Assembly: GCF_024137025.1 (NCBI RefSeq)
Contig: NZ_JAMYJR010000063.1
Span: 1-49,966, forward strand
Reading direction: 5' to 3'
Length of the DNA stretch: 49,966 nt
DNA from: Paractinoplanes aksuensis
Lineage (GTDB): Bacteria; Actinomycetota; Actinomycetes; Mycobacteriales; Micromonosporaceae
The notes below the pieces were generated by a model. That model saw nothing but the letters and a program-made list of their open reading frames with translations. It was not told the DNA's origin and did not search any database. Below, in pieces: positions 25,193 to 34,159 of this stretch; within the stretch, counting starts at the first letter, position 1; the number at the start of each line of letters is the position of its first letter. A program made the position numbers and the translations under genes.

Positions 25193-25235
25193 TACAGCGT
25201 GTATGTATAGCGACTATACCTACAGCGCGTATGTA
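25193..25235. promoter_or_regulatory. TetR operator region with two 15-base repeats and a central palindrome
   Basis: TACAGCGTGTATGTA (25193-25207) and TACAGCGCGTATGTA (25221-25235) match at 14 of 15 bases, 28 bases apart. TATAG-CGA-CTATA (25206-25218) is a perfect palindrome between them. The block covers the whole divergent promoter of the glyoxalase and TetR genes. Confidence 0.65.
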
Positions 25236-25246
25236 AAGTGAAGAGC

Positions 25247-25825
25247 GTGGCGCGGGCGACCAGGGAACAGAGCGAAATCACCGGGCAGCGGATCCTCGAG
25301 GTGGCGACGGGGCTGTTCGCCGATCGGGGGTACGCGGCGGTCGGTCTCGAGGAGGTGGCGGCCACGGCCGCGGTGACCCGGGGCGCGGTTTATCACCACT
25401 ACGGCAGCAAACAGGGGCTGTTCCGGGCGGTCACCGCGGCCGTGCAGCAGCGGGTCGCCGATCGGGTCGAGCAGGCGGCCGAGGCGGCGCCGGACGAGTG
25501 GCAGGGGCTGCTCGCGGGCTGCCGCGCGTTCCTGGTCGCCGCCGTGGCCGCCGAGAACCGGCGGATCCTGCTGATCGACGCGCCGGCCGTCCTGGACTGG
25601 AGCACCTGGCGGGCCCAGGACGGCGACGCGTCGGGCCGCCACCTGGTCGAGGCCATCGCGGCGCTGACAGCCGCGGGGGTCCTGCGGGTGCGCTCGGTCG
25701 AGGCGACCGCGGCCCTGCTGTCGGGCGCGATGAACGAGGCGGCGTTACACATCGCGGACGCGCCGGAAGCGCTGGAGGCCGTGGTGGCCGACCTGTCGGG
25801 CCTGCTCGAAGGCTTACGGGCCTGA
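25247..25825 (+). CDS. TetR family transcriptional regulator
   Basis: 192 residues from the GTG at 25247 (MARATREQ); a GTG at 25238 would add three residues. The DNA-binding domain is typical: GQRILEVATGLFADRGYAAVGLEEVA, TRGAVYHHYGSKQGLFRAV. The ligand-binding helical domain (about 70-190) is of the common C-terminal type. It starts within a few bases of an operator repeat, so repression of itself and of the divergent VOC gene is likely. The inducer is unknown. Confidence 0.92.
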   Translation: MARATREQSEITGQRILEVATGLFADRGYAAVGLEEVAATAAVTRGAVYHHYGSKQGLFRAVTAAVQQRVADRVEQAAEAAPDEWQGLLAGCRAFLVAAVAAENRRILLIDAPAVLDWSTWRAQDGDASGRHLVEAIAALTAAGVLRVRSVEATAALLSGAMNEAALHIADAPEALEAVVADLSGLLEGLRA

Positions 25826-25839
25826 GGTGGGCGGTGTCC

Positions 25840-26385
25840 TCAGGTCAAAGTCGCAGCGCCGAACGACACGGAGAATCGTTTGCACCAGATGCTGACACTG
25901 CGGTAGTCGGCCGGGTCGAGGCCGGCTCCGAGGCGATAGACCTGGTCGCCGTGGTTGCCTTTCAGCCGCCCGAGCTCGGTGTGTTCGCCGTCGTCGAACA
26001 CGCGCCAGCCGTCCCGGCCCGGGAGCACCGGCTGATCGGTCAGCCAGACGCGCAGGTCGGGGCCGTCACTGGTGTCCAGCCCGACCAGTTCGACCTGGTG
26101 GCTGCCGTCGGCGTTGCGGACCAGCCGGGCCGTGCCGGTGGTTTCGTGCTCGTGCGTGACGAAGGAGCCCTGCGCGAGCACGGTCGCGGCCGGCGCGGCG
26201 GACGTCGTTGACGGTTGCGCGGCCACGGCGGTCGGCACGGCGAGGGAGTCGGTCACGGTGGTGCTGGTGAACAACCGCCAGGGCTCGAACCAGTAGAGGA
26301 CTCCGGCCCCGGCCAGGCCGAGCACGGCGACGGCAACCCAGGTCACTGGTCCGGTGAGAAGTCTGCGGATCACATTTCGAGTCAA
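25840..26385 (-). CDS. Membrane-anchored DM13-domain protein
   Basis: 181 residues if a TTG at 26385 is used; a GTG four codons later is equally possible, and neither has a clear ribosome site. One membrane helix (about 12-32) is followed by an Ala/Thr linker and a DM13 domain: GTARLVRNADG, DTSDGPDLRVWLTDQ, LGRLKGNHGDQVYRL, YRSVSIWCKRFSVSFGAA. The single conserved Cys in IWCKRFSV is the family hallmark. DM13 is proposed to take part in electron transfer or redox reactions outside the cell; the partner here is unknown. Confidence 0.85.
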   Translation of the reverse strand: MTRNVIRRLLTGPVTWVAVAVLGLAGAGVLYWFEPWRLFTSTTVTDSLAVPTAVAAQPSTTSAAPAATVLAQGSFVTHEHETTGTARLVRNADGSHQVELVGLDTSDGPDLRVWLTDQPVLPGRDGWRVFDDGEHTELGRLKGNHGDQVYRLGAGLDPADYRSVSIWCKRFSVSFGAATLT

Positions 26386-26592
26386 CCGATCGATCGCCGT
26401 GGCCGCCAGACATCCGGCGCTTACGGGTTTCTTACGCCGCGCGGGCCGGCCGGGCCGAGATATGACGGTTTGACGAAGAAAGCGCAGGCAGGGTCGCCTT
26501 CTCCGGCCCGCGTCGGTGAGAATGTGCGGCGATCATGGGTGGACGCCGGCTGTCACCATGGGGTCACGGTGACAGGACGGGGGCGTCTGGGC

Positions 26593-27177
26593 ATGGGCGG
26601 GTTTGTCGACGCTGCGTTGAGTTTTCCGACCGTTCTGTTCACGCCGCTGCTCGTCGTGGTCGTCCTGTACTGGCTGGTGGTCATCGCCGGCGGCGCGGAC
26701 CCGGACGCGGGCTCCGAGATCGGTGAGCACGGGCCGCTGCACTTCGCCGGGCTCGGTGGGGTGCCTGCCCCGATCTCGCTGTCGCTGGTCATCGTGTTCG
26801 CCTGGTTCGCCAGCCTGGCCGGCGGCGAGTTCCACGGGCCCGTGCCGCTGTGGGCCGTGCTGATCGCCGCGCTCGCCGTCGCCTGGCTGCTCGCCCGGCT
26901 TCTCGTGATCCCCCTGCGCAAACTGCTGCCCGACGGGCCCGACGTGTCGCGGGCCGACTTCGTGGGGCTCACCTGCGTCATCCGGACCGGACGGGTGACC
27001 AGCACCTTCGGTCAGGCCGAGGTGCACGCCGCGGACGGCTCGTCGGCGGTCGTCCAGGTCCGCCAGGCCGGCTCCGACGATCTGCGCGCCGGGTCCGAGG
27101 CGCTTCTCTACGACTTCGACCCCGAAGGTGAGTTCTTCTGGGTCGTTCCCACCGATATCGCAACGAGGGGTCATTGA
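26593..27177 (+). CDS. YqiJ-like membrane protein with OB-fold domain
   Basis: 194 residues. Three hydrophobic helices (about 8-32, 52-75, 84-106) are followed by a small beta domain (DFVGLTCVIRTGRVTSTFGQAEV, VVQVRQAG, FFWVVP) of NfeD/OB type. E. coli YqiJ has the same layout and lies directly before the flotillin YqiK, as here. The stop overlaps the flotillin ATG (TGATG). NfeD-like OB proteins work with flotillins in membrane domains. Start chosen at the ATG after GGGGG; an upstream GTG at 26569 is possible. Confidence 0.8.
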   Translation: MGGFVDAALSFPTVLFTPLLVVVVLYWLVVIAGGADPDAGSEIGEHGPLHFAGLGGVPAPISLSLVIVFAWFASLAGGEFHGPVPLWAVLIAALAVAWLLARLLVIPLRKLLPDGPDVSRADFVGLTCVIRTGRVTSTFGQAEVHAADGSSAVVQVRQAGSDDLRAGSEALLYDFDPEGEFFWVVPTDIATRGH

Positions 27178-29174
27178 TGGACGTTGTCTCCACCGGGTTC
27201 GGTGTGCTCGCAGCCGTGGTGCTGCTCGTGGCCATCGGTGTGCTGTTCTTCATCAGCCGTATGTTCCGCAAGGTCGAGCAGGGCAAGGCGCTCATCGTCT
27301 CGAAGGTGCGCCGCGTCGACGTGACGTTCACCGGCGCCGTGGTGCTGCCCGTGCTGCACAAGGCCGAGATGATGGACATCTCGGTCAAGACCATCGAGAT
27401 CACCCGGACCGGGCACGAGGGTCTGATCTGCAAGGACAACATCCGGGCCGACATCCGGATCACGTTCTTCGTGCGGGTCAACAAGACCACCGAGGACGTC
27501 ATCAAGGTGGCCCAGGCCATCGGCACCGACCGCGCCAGCAACGAGCTGACGCTGCAGGAACTGTTCAGCGCCAAGTTCTCCGAGGCGCTCAAGACGGTCG
27601 GCAAGCAGCTCGACTTCGTCGACCTCTACACCCGGCGCAACGACTTCCGCGACCAGATCATCGAGGTGATCGGCACCGACCTCAACGGCTACAGCCTGGA
27701 GGACGCGGCGATCGACTTCCTCGAGCAGACGCCGATGGCCTCGCTCGACCCCAAGAACATCCTGGACGCGCAGGGCATCCGGAAGATCACCGAGCTGACG
27801 GCGATCGAGGCCGTGAAGACGAACGACTTCCGGCGCAACGAGGAGAAGGAGATCACCCGCCAGAACGTGGACGCGCGGGAGGCCATCCTCGAGCTGGAAC
27901 GCCGGCAGACCGACGCCGAGATCAAGCAGCGCCGCGAGATCGAGACCATGCGGGCCCGCGAGGAGGCCGAGATCGCCCTGGCCCACGCCGAGGAGCGGCT
28001 GCGGGCCGAGGGCGCCCGGCTCAAGACCGACCAGCAGCTCGGCGTACAGGAAGAGAACAAGCGCCGCGAGATCGCGGTGGCCGAGAAGAACCGCGAGCGG
28101 GTCATCGCCATCGAGACCGAGCGCATCGAGAAGGACCGGATGCTCGAGGTGATCGGCCGTGACCGGGAGACCGAGCTGTCCACGATCTCGAAGGACAAAG
28201 AGGTCGAGGCCGAGAAGCGGTTGATGGCCGAGGTGATCCGGGAGCGCATCGCGGTCGAGAAGACGGTGGCCGAGCAGGAAGAGAACATCAAGCGCTTGCG
28301 TACGGTCGAGGAGGCCGAACGCACCCGCCAGGCCGTCGTCATCCAGGCCGAGGCCGAGGCCCAGGAGTCCCTGGTCAAGGACATCAAGGCGGCGGAGGCG
28401 GCGGAGGCCGCGGCCAAGTTCAAGGCACGCGAGGAGGTGCTGCTGGCCGAGGCCCGGCAGCAGGCGGCCGAGCTCGACGCCCGGTCCAAGATCCGGCTGG
28501 CCGAGGGCACCCAGGCCGAGGCGGCCGCGGCCGGTCTGGCCGACGTGCAGGTGCGGGAGCGCAACGCCGAGGTGATCGAGAAGACGGGGCGGGCCGAGGC
28601 CGCCGTGGAGCGGGAGAAGGCGCTGGTCGTCGCCGAGGCCATCCGCGAGAAGCTGAAGGGCGAGGCCGAGGGTCTGCAGGAGAAGGCGGGCGCGATGGCC
28701 GCGCTGGACGACGCCACCCGCGAGCACGAGGAGTACCGCCTGCGGCTCGAGATGGAGAAAGAGATCCGGCTGGCCGGCATCAACGTGCACAAGGAGGTCG
28801 CCGAGGCCCAGGCGATGGTCCTGGCGGCCGGGCTCGAGAAGGCCGACATCGACATCGTCGGCGGCGACTCGGTGTTCTTCGACAAGCTGATCGGCTCGAT
28901 CACGCTGGGCAAGAGCGTCGACGGCTTCGTCGAGCACTCGTCGGTGGCGCAGAGCCTCGGCTCGCGCTATCTGGACGGGACGGCGAACTTCGCCGACGAC
29001 CTCGGGCGCGTGGTCGGTTCGGTGTCCACGGGCGACGTGGCCAACGTCAGCCTGGCCGCCTTCCTGACCCAGCAGATCAAGAACGGCGGGCAGGATGCCG
29101 GCAAGCTCCGTGAGCTGCTGGCCGCCGCCGAGAAGATGGGTATCGCCGACGGAAAGGTCCCGGCCGCCCGGTGA
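27177..29174 (+). CDS. Flotillin, YqiK-like SPFH-domain protein
   Basis: 665 residues, GAGGGG before the ATG. One N-terminal membrane helix (about 7-26) is followed by an SPFH domain (FRKVEQGKALIVSK, FTGAVVLPVLHKAE, IEITRTGHEGLICKDNI, NELTLQELF). A very long charged coiled coil with EA-rich repeats covers about 210-560, and a C-terminal part has KADIDIVGGDSVFFDKLIGS. Flotillins oligomerise into membrane scaffolds. It sits between a YqiJ-like protein and a giant AAA ATPase, overlapping both, so the three are very likely a complex or pathway. Confidence 0.92.
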   Translation: MDVVSTGFGVLAAVVLLVAIGVLFFISRMFRKVEQGKALIVSKVRRVDVTFTGAVVLPVLHKAEMMDISVKTIEITRTGHEGLICKDNIRADIRITFFVRVNKTTEDVIKVAQAIGTDRASNELTLQELFSAKFSEALKTVGKQLDFVDLYTRRNDFRDQIIEVIGTDLNGYSLEDAAIDFLEQTPMASLDPKNILDAQGIRKITELTAIEAVKTNDFRRNEEKEITRQNVDAREAILELERRQTDAEIKQRREIETMRAREEAEIALAHAEERLRAEGARLKTDQQLGVQEENKRREIAVAEKNRERVIAIETERIEKDRMLEVIGRDRETELSTISKDKEVEAEKRLMAEVIRERIAVEKTVAEQEENIKRLRTVEEAERTRQAVVIQAEAEAQESLVKDIKAAEAAEAAAKFKAREEVLLAEARQQAAELDARSKIRLAEGTQAEAAAAGLADVQVRERNAEVIEKTGRAEAAVEREKALVVAEAIREKLKGEAEGLQEKAGAMAALDDATREHEEYRLRLEMEKEIRLAGINVHKEVAEAQAMVLAAGLEKADIDIVGGDSVFFDKLIGSITLGKSVDGFVEHSSVAQSLGSRYLDGTANFADDLGRVVGSVSTGDVANVSLAAFLTQQIKNGGQDAGKLRELLAAAEKMGIADGKVPAAR

Positions 29175-32100
29175 CTGCCGAAACCATTGACGCCGGCACC
29201 TACGAGGTGCTGCGCGGCCGGCTCGGGGCGCGTGCGCGCGAACTGGCCGGCCGCGCGGAGACCCTGAACGCCCGCCGGATCGAGACCTTCGGCGGGCAGC
29301 AGACCCGGTTGCTGCACACCGACCGGATCCGCACCGAGAACAACTGCGTGCCGCGGGACATCGCCCAGGTCGGCGGCGTCATGCTGTTCGGCTACAACGT
29401 GTTCATCGGGCTCAAGACCGAGACCGCGGTCTCCGACGTCTTCGCCGTGCACCGGTTCAACGGCCAGTCGTTCGAACCGGCCACGCTGCCCGGGCTGCTC
29501 GACGACCCGGTCTTCGAGCGGGACTTCGCCGAGCTCTACCGCTACTACAAGCAGACGAAGCTGCTGCAGCTGCGGCGCATCGAGAACCTGCTGCTGGCCG
29601 TCTTCCAGACCGGCGCCCGGGGCGACGACCTCAAGGTGCTGCGCTGGCAGGTCGGCACCGACGGCACGGTGTCCTATCAGGACAACCGGGGCGAGCGCGA
29701 CCACACGTTCCCGCCCCAGCACGACTTCGAGTGGACCGTCACCGGGCGCGAGCAGCACGTGCTGGGCCGGCACCCGCACGTGTCGATCGGGGACGAGGTG
29801 TTCGTCGAGGCGGTCGGCGGCAGCCTCACCGTCAAGGTGGAGAACAACACCGAGGACGGCGAGGGCATCTTCAGCGAGCCGGTCGACGAGCCGCTGCAGA
29901 GCCTGGCCGACGCCGAGATCTCGTACGCCCGGGTCGGTCCGCTGATTCTGTTGCGCGTGCTGCCGTACCAGGAAACGGTTTACCGGTATCTGGTCTTCAA
30001 CACCAGGACCAAGGACGTACGCCGGCTCGACGGCATCGGCCAGGCCTGCCGCCGGCTGCCGGACGACCAGGGCATCATCTTCCCCGGCGGCTACTACCTG
30101 GCCACCGGGGTGGCCAAGACGTTCGACGCCGACACCACCGACCTCGAGTACGAGCGCGCGATCCACTCGGTCAACGGCGAGGACGTGCTGTACGTCTTCC
30201 ACGCCCGTGCTGCCGGCCGGTATCTGCTGCTGCCCTACAACGTGATCCGCAAAGAGGTCGCGACCCCGATCGTCGGCCACGGCTACTCGCTGTTCGACGA
30301 CGGCATCCTGGTCGTCTTCCGCACGACGACGGACGAACCGGCCCGCGTGCACCCGATGCAGGTCTGGCAGACCCCGTACGAGTCCGACACGCACGCCGCG
30401 GGCCGCCCGGTCGGTGACGGCCCGCTCGACCGGATCGGCAACGCCGACCTCGTCCGCGGCATCGCCGACGCCCTCGCCGTGGACCGCATGGTCGAGGAGA
30501 TGAGCCCGTCGGGCCCGGTCTTCGAGGCGATCATCGCGGCCTGCTCGCGGGTCGCCGACAGCTACCACTGGCTGAACGACCCCGAGCTCGAGAACCTGGG
30601 CGAGCCGCTGGCCGAGGTGCGGGCCACGGCCGAGCAGGTGCTCGACGAGTTCGAGTCGGTGCAGGTGCTGACCGCGCAGGCGGCCGACGCGGTGACCGCG
30701 GCCGAGAGCAACGCGGCCTCGCTGATCGGGAAGGCCCGGGCCGAGAACCCGACCACCACCGGCGGCTGGGTGGCCCAGCTCGGCGGCCTGCGGCAGGAAC
30801 AGGGACGCCTGGCCGGGCTGCGCGAGCTGCGCTACGCCGACCTGGCCCGGATCGACACCGTGGACGCGGGTCTGGCCACCGCCGTCGACGAGACGGCCCG
30901 GCGCGCGGTCGAGCACCTGCAGCGGCCGGACGCGTTCGCCGACTACGAGTCCACGGTGGAGGATCTCGTCGCCGCGGCGGGCGCGATCGCCACCACGGCC
31001 GAGGCCGAGCCGGTCACGGCCCGCATCACCGAGCAGTTCGACGGGCTGCAGGCGGTCACCGAGGTCGTCGGCGGGCTCGACATCGCCGACGCCACGGCCC
31101 GGGTCGGGATCCTGGAACGCCTCGGCGCCGTGATGGGCGGGCTGAACCGGGCCCGGGCCACTGTCGAGGGCCGCCGCCGCGAGCTGGCCGCGCTCGAGGG
31201 CCGGGCCGAGTTCGCTGCCGAGTTCGCCCTGTTCGGGCAGGCCGTCAGCGGTGCGCTGGCCGCCGCCGACACGCCGGAGAAGTGCGACGAGCACCTGGCC
31301 CGGCTGATGGCCCAGATCGAGACGCTGGAGACGCGGTTCGGGGAGTTCGCCGACTTCGCCGAGCAGCTCTCGGCCAAGCGGACCGAGGTCTACGAGGCGA
31401 TCTCGGGCCGCCGTCAGGCGCTGCTGGACGAGCAGGCCCGCCGGGCCGACCGGCTGGCCGATTCGGCCCGCCGCATCCTCGACACCGTGCGCCGCCGCAC
31501 CGGCACGCTGACCGACGCCGACCAGGTCAACACGTACTTCGCCACCGACCCGATGGTGGCCAAACTGCGCTCGCTCACCGACGATCTGCGCGAGCTGGGC
31601 GACAGTGTGCGCGCCGAGGAGCTCGACGGGCAGCTCAAGGCCGCGCGGCAGGACGCCGGGCGCTCGCTGCGCGACCGGCAGGACCTGTACGACGACGGCG
31701 GCCGCACCATTCGGCTCGGCCGGCACTCGTTCGCCGTCAACACCGCCGCGATCGACCTGACCCTGGTGCCGCACGACGGCGAGCTGGCGTTCGCGGTCAC
31801 CGGCACCGACTACCGTGGGCCGGTCCGCGACGAGGCCTTCCGGGCCACCAAGCCGTTCTGGAACCAGCCGCTGGTCTCCGAGGACGCGCTCGTCTACCGG
31901 GGTGAGCACCTGGCCGCGGCGATCTTCGCGGACCACCCGGCCGCGCTGGCCGACGACACCCTGCGCGACCTGGTGCGGCGTGGGGCCGAGGCTCGCTACG
32001 ACGAGGGCTACGAACGGGGCGTGCACGACGCCGACGCCACACTGATCCTGGCCGCCCTGATACGGCTGCACGCCGGGGCCGGGCTGCTGCGGTATCCGCC

Positions 32101-34024
32101 GGACATACGGGCTTCGGCGCAGTTGTTCTGGGCTTTCGGTTCTTCGCCGGATCAACGGACGCAGTGGGCTTTGCGGGCGGCTTCGCTCGTACGGGTCCGG
32201 GACATGTTCGGCTCGGCCGGCTCGGCCCTCGACGAGTTACGGGCCGAGATCGCGCGGGCCGCCGCCGACTTCTCCGCCTCGGCGCCCACCGGCACCGTCG
32301 GCGAATACCTCATCGAGGAGCTGGCCGCGACGCCCGACGGGTTCGCGACCAGTGCCGGCGCCCGGACGCTGCTCGACCGCTTCCACCGTGAGCTCGGCGG
32401 TGCCCAATCAGCCGCCGGTCGGCAGTACGCGGCCGACGTGCGCGCGCTGGACGACGATCTGGATGCTCGACGGCAGCTGGTTCAGGCCTGGCTGACCGCG
32501 TTCCAGTCGGCCAAACCGGATGCCGGGGACCTGTCCGAGGTGACCGAGGCGGTGGCGATCGAGGTCGCCGCCGACCTGACCCGCTACGACGTGTCGGCTT
32601 CGCTCACCGAGACGGTGACCGGGCTGCTCGGTGTGCACCCGCGCATCAGCGAGGGGTCGTTGACCGTACGGCTGGACGATCTTTTGACTCGGACCCGGCA
32701 GCTCCGCGAACAGAGGATGCCTGCCTACCGCGCCTATCAGAAGCAGCGGGCCGCCCTGGCCGCGGCCGAGCGCGACCGCCTGCGGCTGGACGAGTTCAAG
32801 CCGCGGGTGATGACCGCGTTCGTCCGCAACCGCCTGCTCGACGAGGTGTATCTGCCGCTGATCGGCGACAACCTGGCCCGGCAGCTCGGCGCGACCGGCG
32901 ACGGCAAGCGCACCGACCAGTCCGGCCTGCTGCTGTTGATCTCGCCGCCCGGCTACGGCAAGACGACGCTCATGGAGTACGTGGCCGACCGGCTCGGGCT
33001 GATCTTCGTGAAGGTCAACGGGCCCGCGCTGGGGCACGGGGTGACGTCGCTCGACCCGGCCGACGCGCCCGACGCCACCGCCCGGCAGGAGGTCGAGAAG
33101 ATCTCGTTCGCCCTCCAGATGGGCAACAACGTGCTGCTCTACCTGGACGACATCCAGCACACCAACCCGGAGCTGCTGCAGAAGTTCATCTCGCTGTGCG
33201 ACGCCCAGCGCCGGATGGAAGGCGTCTGGGACGGGCGGACCCGCACCTACGACCTGCGGGGCAAGCGCTTCGCCGTGTGCATGGCCGGCAACCCGTACAC
33301 CGAGACGGGCCGCCGCTTCCGGGTGCCGGACATGCTGGCCAACCGGGCCGACGTGTGGAACCTGGGCGACGTGCTGAACGGGCGCGAGGACCTGTTCGAA
33401 CTGTCCTATCTGGAGAACGCGCTCACCTCGAACACGACCCTGGCCCCGCTGGCCGCCCGCGACCGCGACGACCTGCCGCTGCTGCTGCGCCTGGCCGACG
33501 GCGACGACTCGGTGCGGGCCGACCGGCTGTCGTACCCGTACTCGGCGGCCGAACTGGAGCAGGTGCTGTCGGTGCTGAGCAAGATGAAGCGGGCCCAGCG
33601 GGTGGTGCTGCGCAACAACCAGGCGTACATCGCCTCGGCCGCCCAGTCGGACGCGGCCCGCACCGAGCCCCCGTTCCGCCTGCAGGGCTCGTACCGCAAC
33701 ATGAACAAGCTGGCCGAACGAATCGTCCCCGCCATGAACGAGGACGAGCTCGAAACGGTGATCGACGACCACTACCTGGGCGAGGCCCAGACCCTGGCCG
33801 CCGGCGCCGAGGCCAACCTGCTCAAGCTGGCCGCCCTGCGCGACCGCCTGTCGGCCGAGCAGGCCGCACGCTGGGAGGACGTCAAGGCCGCGTACCGCCG
33901 CGAACAGGCCCTGGGCGGCGCCGACGACGACCCGATGGTCCGCGCGGTCGGCGCGGTCGGCCTGCTGGCCGACCGCGTACGCGAGATCGAGTCCGCCATC
34001 CGCGAAGCCACCGGTCCCCGGTAG
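29171..34024 (+). CDS. Giant AAA ATPase of the flotillin operon (annotated elsewhere as DNA repair ATPase)
   Basis: 1617 residues from a GTG overlapping the flotillin stop. The N-terminal 430 residues have beta-rich, propeller-like repeats (VMLFGYNVFIGLKTE, VEAVGGSLTVKVE, IIFPGGYYLATG). A long helical, coiled-coil-rich middle (about 480-900) follows, then a further domain. The AAA module is C-terminal: Walker A PPGYGKTT (1259-1266), Walker B NVLLYLDDIQH (Asp1326/1327), and a sensor-type AVCMAGNPYTE with RFRVPDMLANR. Similar proteins are found behind YqiJ/YqiK pairs and are named for DNA repair, but the basis of that name is unclear to me. A remodelling ATPase on flotillin membranes is at least as likely. 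Confidence 0.85.
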   Translation: MTAETIDAGTYEVLRGRLGARARELAGRAETLNARRIETFGGQQTRLLHTDRIRTENNCVPRDIAQVGGVMLFGYNVFIGLKTETAVSDVFAVHRFNGQSFEPATLPGLLDDPVFERDFAELYRYYKQTKLLQLRRIENLLLAVFQTGARGDDLKVLRWQVGTDGTVSYQDNRGERDHTFPPQHDFEWTVTGREQHVLGRHPHVSIGDEVFVEAVGGSLTVKVENNTEDGEGIFSEPVDEPLQSLADAEISYARVGPLILLRVLPYQETVYRYLVFNTRTKDVRRLDGIGQACRRLPDDQGIIFPGGYYLATGVAKTFDADTTDLEYERAIHSVNGEDVLYVFHARAAGRYLLLPYNVIRKEVATPIVGHGYSLFDDGILVVFRTTTDEPARVHPMQVWQTPYESDTHAAGRPVGDGPLDRIGNADLVRGIADALAVDRMVEEMSPSGPVFEAIIAACSRVADSYHWLNDPELENLGEPLAEVRATAEQVLDEFESVQVLTAQAADAVTAAESNAASLIGKARAENPTTTGGWVAQLGGLRQEQGRLAGLRELRYADLARIDTVDAGLATAVDETARRAVEHLQRPDAFADYESTVEDLVAAAGAIATTAEAEPVTARITEQFDGLQAVTEVVGGLDIADATARVGILERLGAVMGGLNRARATVEGRRRELAALEGRAEFAAEFALFGQAVSGALAAADTPEKCDEHLARLMAQIETLETRFGEFADFAEQLSAKRTEVYEAISGRRQALLDEQARRADRLADSARRILDTVRRRTGTLTDADQVNTYFATDPMVAKLRSLTDDLRELGDSVRAEELDGQLKAARQDAGRSLRDRQDLYDDGGRTIRLGRHSFAVNTAAIDLTLVPHDGELAFAVTGTDYRGPVRDEAFRATKPFWNQPLVSEDALVYRGEHLAAAIFADHPAALADDTLRDLVRRGAEARYDEGYERGVHDADATLILAALIRLHAGAGLLRYPPDIRASAQLFWAFGSSPDQRTQWALRAASLVRVRDMFGSAGSALDELRAEIARAAADFSASAPTGTVGEYLIEELAATPDGFATSAGARTLLDRFHRELGGAQSAAGRQYAADVRALDDDLDARRQLVQAWLTAFQSAKPDAGDLSEVTEAVAIEVAADLTRYDVSASLTETVTGLLGVHPRISEGSLTVRLDDLLTRTRQLREQRMPAYRAYQKQRAALAAAERDRLRLDEFKPRVMTAFVRNRLLDEVYLPLIGDNLARQLGATGDGKRTDQSGLLLLISPPGYGKTTLMEYVADRLGLIFVKVNGPALGHGVTSLDPADAPDATARQEVEKISFALQMGNNVLLYLDDIQHTNPELLQKFISLCDAQRRMEGVWDGRTRTYDLRGKRFAVCMAGNPYTETGRRFRVPDMLANRADVWNLGDVLNGREDLFELSYLENALTSNTTLAPLAARDRDDLPLLLRLADGDDSVRADRLSYPYSAAELEQVLSVLSKMKRAQRVVLRNNQAYIASAAQSDAARTEPPFRLQGSYRNMNKLAERIVPAMNEDELETVIDDHYLGEAQTLAAGAEANLLKLAALRDRLSAEQAARWEDVKAAYRREQALGGADDDPMVRAVGAVGLLADRVREIESAIREATGPR

Positions 34025-34033
34025 CGGCTCCCA

Positions 34034-34066
34034 CCGCGGCCGGTGCCGAAGCAACACCGGCCGCGG
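34034..34066 (+). terminator. Strong hairpin after the flotillin/ATPase operon
   Basis: CCGCGGCCGGTG and CACCGGCCGCGG pair perfectly (12 bases) around a 9-base loop, 10 bases after the ATPase stop. No T-run follows. Confidence 0.7.
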
Positions 34067-34088
34067 CGCCGGCGGCACAGGCTTTGAA

Positions 34089-34100
34089 CTAGGTTCCTAG
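34089..34100. promoter_or_regulatory. Orphan palindrome CTAGGTTCCTAG
   Basis: A perfect 5-base inverted repeat around TT, one base before an ATG at 34102. Palindromes of this kind often precede MarR- or PadR-type genes, but the frame from this ATG does not look like protein and runs antisense to the GNAT gene. It may be left from a lost regulator gene. Confidence 0.35.
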
Positions 34101-34159
34101 GATGGTTAGCGGCTGTGCCGTCGAGCGCCGACGGCTCCTAACACTCGACGGCCGCAGCC

